Source: Chlamydia trachomatis
Lineage (GTDB): Bacteria > Chlamydiota > Chlamydiia > Chlamydiales > 2-12-FULL-49-11
Assembly (NCBI GenBank): GCA_945870925.1
Contig: CAMBTZ010000075.1
Location: 1 to 6,823 of the forward strand
Reading direction: 5' to 3'
Length of the DNA: 6,823 bases
This document shows, piece by piece, positions 1-4,567 of the stretch. Numbering within the stretch: the stretch's first letter is position 1; each line of letters opens with the position of its first letter. Below the pieces are notes generated by a model. It was given only the letters and a program-made list of their open reading frames with translations, made no database searches and was not told the origin of the DNA. The position numbers and the translations under genes were made by a program.

Positions 1-29
1 CCGGCCTGACCCCATACTTAATGAGGCTC
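1..29 (-). other. Short non-coding end of window, possible repeat-like element
   Basis: These 29 bases lie downstream of the heptosyltransferase stop codon. On the minus strand they contain ATTAAGTATGGGGTCAGGCC. The GGGGTCAGGCC core reminds me, from memory only, of short repeats seen near IS200/REP-associated transposases in other genomes. The piece is too short to assign, and no ribosome site, gene start or terminator is visible in it. Confidence 0.15.
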
Positions 30-1061
30 TTAATTAAGGAGCTGAAGGGCGGCTTGGAGGACATGGTTTTTGGGGAGATTTATGAGGCAGTCGGAGATCC
101 AGGTACCGCCGCAGCCTTGTTGGTCGCAGCGCATACAGGGGAGGTCGAGTCTGACGATGCGAGCATGGGGGTTTTGCCAAGGGCCCCATTTGATATCATC
201 TGAAGGGCCAAAGAGGACAACGACCGGCTTTTTTAAGGCGGAGGCGATATGGGGAGGGACAGAGTCAATGCTGATGAGAAGCTTTGATCTTTGAATGAGG
301 GCGCCGAGTTCTTTTAAGCTAAGCTTTCCGGCAAGTGACTGAACAAATGGGTCTCCTGCAAATGGCTGCATAATCTGATCGATCAATTCTTTCTCCTCTT
401 TTCCGGGCCCTCCTGAAATAATAATTTTCTCTCCCCTATTCCTTAAATCCTCGATCAGCTCTTGAAATTTTTCTGTAGGCCAGTGTTTAAAGTGACATCT
501 TGATGCAGGATGAATTAGAATGAAATCGGGATATGGTAGGATTGCGTCTACTTTTATAAGTGATGATTCAGGAATGTAAAAGATGAGATCTTTTTTTGTG
601 GGGACAATTTTAAGAGCTCTAACAAGATCCAAATTTCGCTCCACGATGTGTCTTGGCATACTAGTTACCCGGACAGCCTTTGTAAAGAAGCGATCTTTTT
701 GCTTCATTCCACCTGCTCTCTCAATGCCGATACGAATTTTAGCTCCTGTTACAAGTGCTACAATCGCGCCACGATCTCCCGATGTAAGGTTTAAAACGAT
801 ATCATACTTTTCTTTTCGGATCTTCCACCACATCTTAAATTCTTGAACGATCCTTCTTGGAAGAGAATATTTTCGCCAGGCCTGATCAAAAAGGATAAAT
901 TTTGAAATCGCCGGATGACCTTCTAGCATGGGAAGAGTCTCCTTAAATAGATAGACCTCAATTGATGCTTCTGGATATTCCTCTCGCAGTGAGGTATAAA
1001 CAGGAGAGGTCAACAAAACGTCCCCGTGATACTTAAAGATGCAAATTAAGATTTTTTTCAT
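30..1061 (-). CDS. rfaQ: Glycosyltransferase family 9, heptosyltransferase III (RfaQ/WaaQ)-like
   Basis: A 343-residue enzyme of the ADP-heptose:LPS heptosyltransferase family (GT9, GT-B fold), expected to work on the cytoplasmic face of the inner membrane, adding a sugar to the lipopolysaccharide core. The N-terminus carries YHGDVLLTSP (residues 11-20), typical of the RfaQ branch; D14 sits at the family's catalytic-base position. The C-terminal donor domain has HPASRCHFKHWP (184-195), SGGPG (216-220), SIDSVPPHIASALKKPVVVLFGPS starting at 264 with D266, and an RfaQ-style Cys cluster (C309, C312, C317, C325) near the end. Length is normal for the family. The ATG start lies inside the end of the upstream glycosyltransferase gene (29-nt overlap), without a strong Shine-Dalgarno, so translational coupling is likely. 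Family is secure; the sugar is not, because classical chlamydial LPS is described as Kdo-lipid A without heptose. Base composition rises from about 30% GC near 541-600 to about 62% near 121-180. Confidence 0.9.
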   Translation of the reverse strand: MKKILICIFKYHGDVLLTSPVYTSLREEYPEASIEVYLFKETLPMLEGHPAISKFILFDQAWRKYSLPRRIVQEFKMWWKIRKEKYDIVLNLTSGDRGAIVALVTGAKIRIGIERAGGMKQKDRFFTKAVRVTSMPRHIVERNLDLVRALKIVPTKKDLIFYIPESSLIKVDAILPYPDFILIHPASRCHFKHWPTEKFQELIEDLRNRGEKIIISGGPGKEEKELIDQIMQPFAGDPFVQSLAGKLSLKELGALIQRSKLLISIDSVPPHIASALKKPVVVLFGPSDDIKWGPWQNPHARIVRLDLPCMRCDQQGCGGTWISDCLINLPKNHVLQAALQLLN

Positions 1062-1785
1062 CTAATTTCAGGTACTTGTAGTAGGTTACATCGGCTTGGT
1101 AGCGAGAGATTATATACCCCTCTTTTCCACTCAAAAACCCTTTTTTTATAATATAACTTCTAAAAAATGAGGCCCATGATTTCATGATTGCTTTTAGCAG
1201 AGAGCTTTTCTTTTTGCCTCGATTTTGATCCCCAAATAATTCTGAATATTTCTCCATTTTTGTTAAAAAATGACTAATCTTTCGATATGAAAAATGGGCT
1301 ACAGACTCTTTTAAATAGACTATTTTTAACCCTTTTGTCTCGACAGTCTCATGAACAAAGTCATCCGTAAATTTTGTCACTTTTCTATTATACATTCTGA
1401 GCTTATGCTCCGGGTACCACCCACAAAATCGAATCCACTTTCCATTAAAATAGTTTCGAAAACAGACGCCATAAACTGATCTTGGATCAAAATTAAGAGC
1501 CAAAATTTCGCTTACTGACTCATTGCTCATCACCTCATCTGCATCAATTGACAAAATCCAATCGTATTTAGCATGCCCTGTCGCCATATTATGAAGCGGT
1601 CCAAATCCACAAAACTTGCCAAAAAAAATTCTAACATTGGAAAATCTTCCGGCAATCTCAAGCGTTTGATCCTTCGACCCCGTATCCAATACAACTACAT
1701 CGTCAAATGCAGATAATGCCTTTAAACAAGCTTCTATAGTCTCTTCCGAGTTAAATGTTAACACTGTCACCGAAATCATCCGCAC
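1033..1785 (-). CDS. Glycosyltransferase family 2, WaaE/KdtX-type (LPS core)
   Basis: A 250-residue GT-A glycosyltransferase of family 2, resembling the WaaE/KdtX beta-1,4-glucosyltransferase group that modifies the inner core of lipopolysaccharide. It shows VTVLTFNSEETI near the start, LDTGSKDQT (33-41) for nucleotide-sugar binding, the metal-binding DAD motif in SIDADE (D81, D83), and the acceptor-side WYPEHKLRMY (123-132) and VHE (144-146) that mark this subgroup. The C-terminal third is basic and aromatic, suiting peripheral membrane binding; there is no signal peptide. The longest start is GTG (1783-1785); an ATG two codons later (1777-1779) is an equally good choice, and neither has a clear Shine-Dalgarno. 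Its last 29 nt overlap the heptosyltransferase-like gene, so the two form an operon. The family call is strong; the exact acceptor and sugar cannot be read from sequence. Confidence 0.88.
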   Translation of the reverse strand: MRMISVTVLTFNSEETIEACLKALSAFDDVVVLDTGSKDQTLEIAGRFSNVRIFFGKFCGFGPLHNMATGHAKYDWILSIDADEVMSNESVSEILALNFDPRSVYGVCFRNYFNGKWIRFCGWYPEHKLRMYNRKVTKFTDDFVHETVETKGLKIVYLKESVAHFSYRKISHFLTKMEKYSELFGDQNRGKKKSSLLKAIMKSWASFFRSYIIKKGFLSGKEGYIISRYQADVTYYKYLKLDEKNLNLHL

Positions 1786-1863
1786 ATTCTATCAGAGTAG
1801 AAAAATCGTAGCAAGTTATCCGATAATGGAATAAAATAGTCTCAAAAAAAATGGAGTACTATT
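1786..1863. promoter_or_regulatory. Divergent intergenic region with candidate promoters
   Basis: This 78-bp gap separates the leftward glycosyltransferase operon from rightward ndk and must hold both promoters unless they lie inside coding sequence. For the leftward operon a candidate is TTGAGA (complement of 1840-1845) with GATAAC (complement of 1815-1820), spacer 19, which is weak. For ndk the -10-like boxes GATAAT (1822-1827) and TAAAAT (1832-1837) are present, but no good -35 is seen. GGAG at 1853-1856, seven bases before the ndk ATG, is a clear ribosome site. Confidence 0.35.
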
Positions 1864-2313
1864 ATGGAAAAAACATTATCTATTATAAAGCCTGATGCAG
1901 TAGCAAAAAATGTAGTTGGAAAAATTTTAAGCAGATTTGAAGATGCAGGACTTAAAATTATTGCTGCTAAAATGACCCGCCTTTCTAGAGTGGAAGCTGA
2001 GAAATTCTACGAAATTCACAAAGAGCGCCCTTTTTTCAATGATCTAGTCTCATTTATGATTTCTGGCCCTGTTCTTGTAACAGCACTTGAAGGCGAAAAT
2101 GCAGTTCTAAAAAACCGCGATCTAATGGGAGCAACTGACCCTAAGAAAGCAGACGCTGGCACTATCCGAAAAGACTTTGCCGATTCTATCGATGCTAATG
2201 CCGTTCATGGATCAGACAGCGCTGACAATGCTAAAACTGAAATTGCCTTCTTCTTCCCTGCAGATAAAATCTTCTCATGCGCCCCTAAAACTGGCTGTGG
2301 CTGCGCCCACTAA
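1864..2313 (+). CDS. ndk: Nucleoside diphosphate kinase
   Basis: A 149-residue cytoplasmic enzyme that moves the gamma phosphate from ATP to other (d)NDPs through a phospho-histidine intermediate, keeping nucleotide pools balanced. The sequence shows SIIKPDA with K9, Y49, R85, T91, R102, N112 and the signature NAVHGSDS with the catalytic His115, followed by EIAFFF. All usual active-site residues I can place are present. The start is ATG with GGAG seven bases upstream. Bacterial Ndk is usually about 140-144 residues; here the end is some seven residues longer and carries C139, C145, C147 and H149, which is unusual. The gene appears to be transcribed alone, divergent from the glycosyltransferase genes. 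A perfect inverted repeat begins nine bases after the stop. Confidence 0.97.
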   Translation: MEKTLSIIKPDAVAKNVVGKILSRFEDAGLKIIAAKMTRLSRVEAEKFYEIHKERPFFNDLVSFMISGPVLVTALEGENAVLKNRDLMGATDPKKADAGTIRKDFADSIDANAVHGSDSADNAKTEIAFFFPADKIFSCAPKTGCGCAH

Positions 2314-2321
2314 ACAATCAT

Positions 2322-2360
2322 TTATAACCCTATTGCAAAATCACAACAATAGGGTTATAA
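2322..2360. terminator. Perfect 14-bp inverted repeat after ndk (putative terminator)
   Basis: TTATAACCCTATTG (2322-2335) is the exact reverse complement of CAATAGGGTTATAA (2347-2360), with an 11-base loop. It begins nine bases after the ndk stop, the usual place for a terminator. Neither strand has a run of T after the stem, so it is not a classical intrinsic terminator. It could also stabilise the ndk mRNA 3' end or be a factor-binding or repeat element. Confidence 0.55.
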
Positions 2361-2396
2361 TTCCTAAGTTATTGAAAATAAACGGATTAAATATAA

Positions 2397-2558
2397 ACCA
2401 CCTCCTTCCTATATAAAAAAATCCTGTCAGCGTTAATTAGAAATGTCACCCTCCTTGCCCATCTCAATACTATCGGCAAAGATACCAGCTTTCGCGAAAA
2501 GGACCTCTTTAAGAAGCTAAATGGCCGATGGCTCTACTTTTCACAAATAGATAACTAG
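2397..2558 (+). pseudogene. Remnant of a YchJ (UPF0225) family gene, C-terminal fragment
   Basis: An open stretch without a start codon runs to TAG at 2556-2558. From 2421 it encodes about 45 residues, including NVTLLAHLNTIGKDTSFREK and then DLFKKLNGRWLYFSQIDN. Compared with E. coli YchJ from memory, these align without gaps to the segment VSFVARFTEGGKTG... through FLKENGQWYYIDG, sharing V, A, GK, E, F, K, NG, W and Y. YchJ proteins are about 130-165 residues with SEC-C zinc motifs at one or both ends; neither the N-terminal part nor a CPCG motif is found nearby. There is no ribosome site or ATG/GTG/TTG in a sensible place. I read it as the decayed end of a lost gene. The segment is visibly richer in G+C than the DNA on either side. 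Confidence 0.55.
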
Positions 2559-2599
2559 CTAACTATTAACTACATACATTTATCCTTTTAACTATAAAG

Positions 2600-2629
2600 T
2601 TGAATTCAAAATAATATTTATGGTATAAT
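2600..2629 (+). promoter_or_regulatory. Sigma70-type promoter with extended -10
   Basis: TTGAAT (2600-2605) is followed after 18 bases by TATAAT (2624-2629), a perfect -10, preceded by TG at 2621-2622 (extended -10). Transcription would start near 2636, giving a leader of roughly 33 nt for the gene at 2669. It is the strongest promoter-like sequence in the window and suggests that the downstream gene is expressed alone. No operator-like palindrome overlaps it. Confidence 0.7.
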
Positions 2630-2668
2630 AGATTTATATACATTTTTATTAATAATTGGAGGTTTATT

Positions 2669-4276
2669 ATGTCATCAATTACATATTTTGGAATTCCCGA
2701 TTTGGCTCAAATTTCTATAAAAGAGCCTACGTCAAGAATTCAAGAACTTTCTGAAGATTTCAATAAATTGATACAAAGTATCCTTCAAGAAAATGGACTA
2801 ACTATTGAAGCATCAAAACCGCTCATTGATTATTGTATTGCAAATAAACAATTCATCAATCGCCTCAGCAAGGAAGATCAAAAAATACATTTATTATTAT
2901 ACCTTACACCTATAGTAGCTCATCAACAACTCCTAATCCACTCTACAAATATAGGCCTCCCTCCTGCTTCCCTTAAATTATTATTAGAAATGCGTAAAAA
3001 AGATGATAATGATTCGTTAATAAATAATTATATTAGAGTTTTTGATTTAAATGAAGAAAGAATACAATTTACCTATCTACATTATAAAAGAAGTGAAGAT
3101 CAAGATCTTCTGAAATCACTTAATTCTCTCAATGAATTACGTGGATTAGGTAAAAAAACAACAAAATTAGCAGTTCATTTACTAAAAAAGAATCCAACCG
3201 AAAATAGATCAACATGTATTGATTATGCAAAAAAAATCAAAGAATTATATGATAAAACTGGCTGCGTTTATTCTGAATTCGTAACTATATCAGATAGGAA
3301 TTTGAAACTACTTGATTCGCTTAGTAAACTAGATGATAAATATGAAATACATGCAGCTTATACATACGCACTAGGGAACCCAAGCATGCCTGTTTCATCG
3401 TGTATCGATTTTGCTAAAAAACTTAAAGATTTATGTCGCAATCATACTCTATCTATGGAATCATTAAAATTCTTATCCATTATGACCCATGAGAAGCCAG
3501 ATGAGCTTAATTTTATTGCTACCTTTTGCACTAAATTAAGTGGTAGCGTAGTTGAGAGAGCTTATGAAAATTTTAACCATGACCAGGAATTAGATACTCA
3601 TTTACGAATTCAGAATTCATTTAGTTTTCTAAATGAAACTGCACCACAGACTCCTCAACCGGAAGTAGATCCAGAACTAATTACACCACTGACTCCTCAA
3701 CCGGAAGTAGATCCAGAACTAATTACACCACTGACTCCTGTTGACCTAGACCTAGTTGAAAACACAGCACTTTCTATACCACAATTAGAAATAGGCGTTA
3801 TAGAGCCAATTGGAGCTGCAACTTCAGTACCTGTTGAACGACTATATTTTCTTCCTAACCTAGATGAATTTAATAAGGCTCAGACTCTTGGTAAGGACGT
3901 TACTCTTGGATTTAATCGTTCAGGAGAATTTCAAATTGTAACAAAACGTTGCTGGATTAGTCGTAAACTTCTAGGAATCATAAGTATAATTGGGCTAATT
4001 TTCACATTTGGAAAGCACCGCAATCAAATTGTAACAAGAAATGTAGAAACTATTTTAGAATTAATTATTCAGAGAATAATAACAGAAAAACTAGGAACTT
4101 ATAGTCCGGATGAGATACCTAATTTGGATCATATTATAAAATTTGAGCCTTCTTTTATAGATCTCGATCTATTTATTAAAGATACAAATCACCATGAGGG
4201 AAATTTAGATATGCTTAAGTTGAGAAATATAGCTAAAAATGCAGTAAAAAAACACAAAGCAGCTTCTGCTGCTTAA
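2669..4276 (+). CDS. Hypothetical protein with helical repeats, Pro/Asp-rich linker and hydrophobic segment
   Basis: I do not recognise this 535-residue protein. The start is well supported: GGAGG (2658-2662) lies six bases before ATG, under a near-consensus promoter. Residues 1-300 look alpha-helical with diverged repeats: about 147-207 and 212-271 align with each other, including CIDYAKKIKEL (183-193) and CIDFAKKLKDL (245-255). Residues about 325-365 form a linker rich in Pro, Asp, Glu and Thr that holds a 14-residue unit (TPQPEVDPELITPL) twice. Residues 434-448 (LLGIISIIGLIFTFG) are hydrophobic but short for a membrane span, and follow Lys/Arg-rich sequence. The rest, to a basic end (KNAVKKHKAASAA), is again helix-prone. 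There is no signal peptide. It is more AT-rich than most of its neighbours (line 3001-3060 is about 18% GC) and sits alone between housekeeping genes, so it is probably lineage-specific. A host-interaction or membrane-scaffold role is possible, but nothing shows it directly. Confidence 0.88.
   Translation: MSSITYFGIPDLAQISIKEPTSRIQELSEDFNKLIQSILQENGLTIEASKPLIDYCIANKQFINRLSKEDQKIHLLLYLTPIVAHQQLLIHSTNIGLPPASLKLLLEMRKKDDNDSLINNYIRVFDLNEERIQFTYLHYKRSEDQDLLKSLNSLNELRGLGKKTTKLAVHLLKKNPTENRSTCIDYAKKIKELYDKTGCVYSEFVTISDRNLKLLDSLSKLDDKYEIHAAYTYALGNPSMPVSSCIDFAKKLKDLCRNHTLSMESLKFLSIMTHEKPDELNFIATFCTKLSGSVVERAYENFNHDQELDTHLRIQNSFSFLNETAPQTPQPEVDPELITPLTPQPEVDPELITPLTPVDLDLVENTALSIPQLEIGVIEPIGAATSVPVERLYFLPNLDEFNKAQTLGKDVTLGFNRSGEFQIVTKRCWISRKLLGIISIIGLIFTFGKHRNQIVTRNVETILELIIQRIITEKLGTYSPDEIPNLDHIIKFEPSFIDLDLFIKDTNHHEGNLDMLKLRNIAKNAVKKHKAASAA
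3649..3739 (+). repeat. Exact 42-bp tandem duplication inside the hypothetical gene
   Basis: Units 3649-3690 and 3691-3732 are identical base for base, and the first seven bases (GACTCCT) repeat again at 3733-3739. The unit is a multiple of three, so it duplicates 14 residues (TPQPEVDPELITPL) in frame. Complete identity, including silent positions, points to a recent slippage or duplication event, and copy number is likely to vary between strains. It lies in the probable flexible linker between the helical N-terminal half and the hydrophobic segment. Confidence 0.95.
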
Positions 4277-4331
4277 GCGGCTCTTGACCAAGTTTCAAAG
4301 GAGATGGAGTGACTTTCTAAGAGTCTCCGTC

Positions 4332-4387
4332 CATTTGATCAGCAGTTCTAAAAGCGTCGATGACAACATCGGCGCTTACATCAAATG
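4332..4387. other. Nested inverted repeat in convergent intergenic region
   Basis: Inner stem: AAGCGTCGATG (4352-4362) pairs with CATCGGCGCTT (4367-4377) around a four-base loop, with one G-T pair in eleven. Outer stem: CATTTGAT (4332-4339) is the exact complement of ATCAAATG (4380-4387). The two stems are separated by 12 bases on the left and two on the right. It lies 55 bases after the stop of the plus-strand gene and 180 bases beyond the pckG stop, so it could end transcription from either side. No T-run follows either arm, so a protected 3' end, a small structured RNA or a protein-binding site are alternatives. Confidence 0.5.
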
Positions 4388-4410
4388 TCTCATTATGAAT
4401 ACTTTATTCT

Positions 4411-4442
4411 CTACAAGTTACCCTTTCGGTTATTTTTTGTAG
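4411..4442 (+). terminator. Imperfect hairpin with T-run, possible terminator
   Basis: CTACAAGTTACC (4411-4422) can pair with GGTTAT...TTGTAG (4428-4442) around a five-base loop, with one mismatch and a three-base bulge. The right arm contains TATTTTTTG (4431-4439), a T-run in the plus direction. This is the best candidate intrinsic terminator for the hypothetical gene, but it is 135 bases past its stop and the base of the stem absorbs the T-run. The rest of 4277-4567 shows only a short direct repeat, CGATTGCT at 4523-4530 and 4539-4546. Confidence 0.3.
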
Positions 4443-4567
4443 GTATTCAGGGGCCGATTTTGTGATTCCAATCTTCTACACTAGGAGGGCAAAAGCGACC
4501 TTTTCGACGTGTATTTTATTAATCGATTGCTAATAGAGCGATTGCTGCCATACCTCAGGCGGCTGCT

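Noticed and set aside
21..846. Plus-strand frames opposite the heptosyltransferase-like gene
   Set aside because: They are antisense to a gene with clear GT9 motifs and have no support of their own.
2177..2416. 79-codon plus-strand frame overlapping the end of ndk
   Set aside because: It lies in another frame of ndk, has no ribosome site and its product is not protein-like; its tail is non-coding sequence including the inverted repeat.
3649..3739. Tandem repeat as part of a CRISPR array
   Set aside because: The units abut directly without spacers and keep the reading frame of the gene.
3971..4015. Hydrophobic stretch as a chlamydial Inc-type membrane domain
   Set aside because: Inc proteins carry a pair of long hydrophobic helices with a short turn; here there is a single stretch of about 15 residues.
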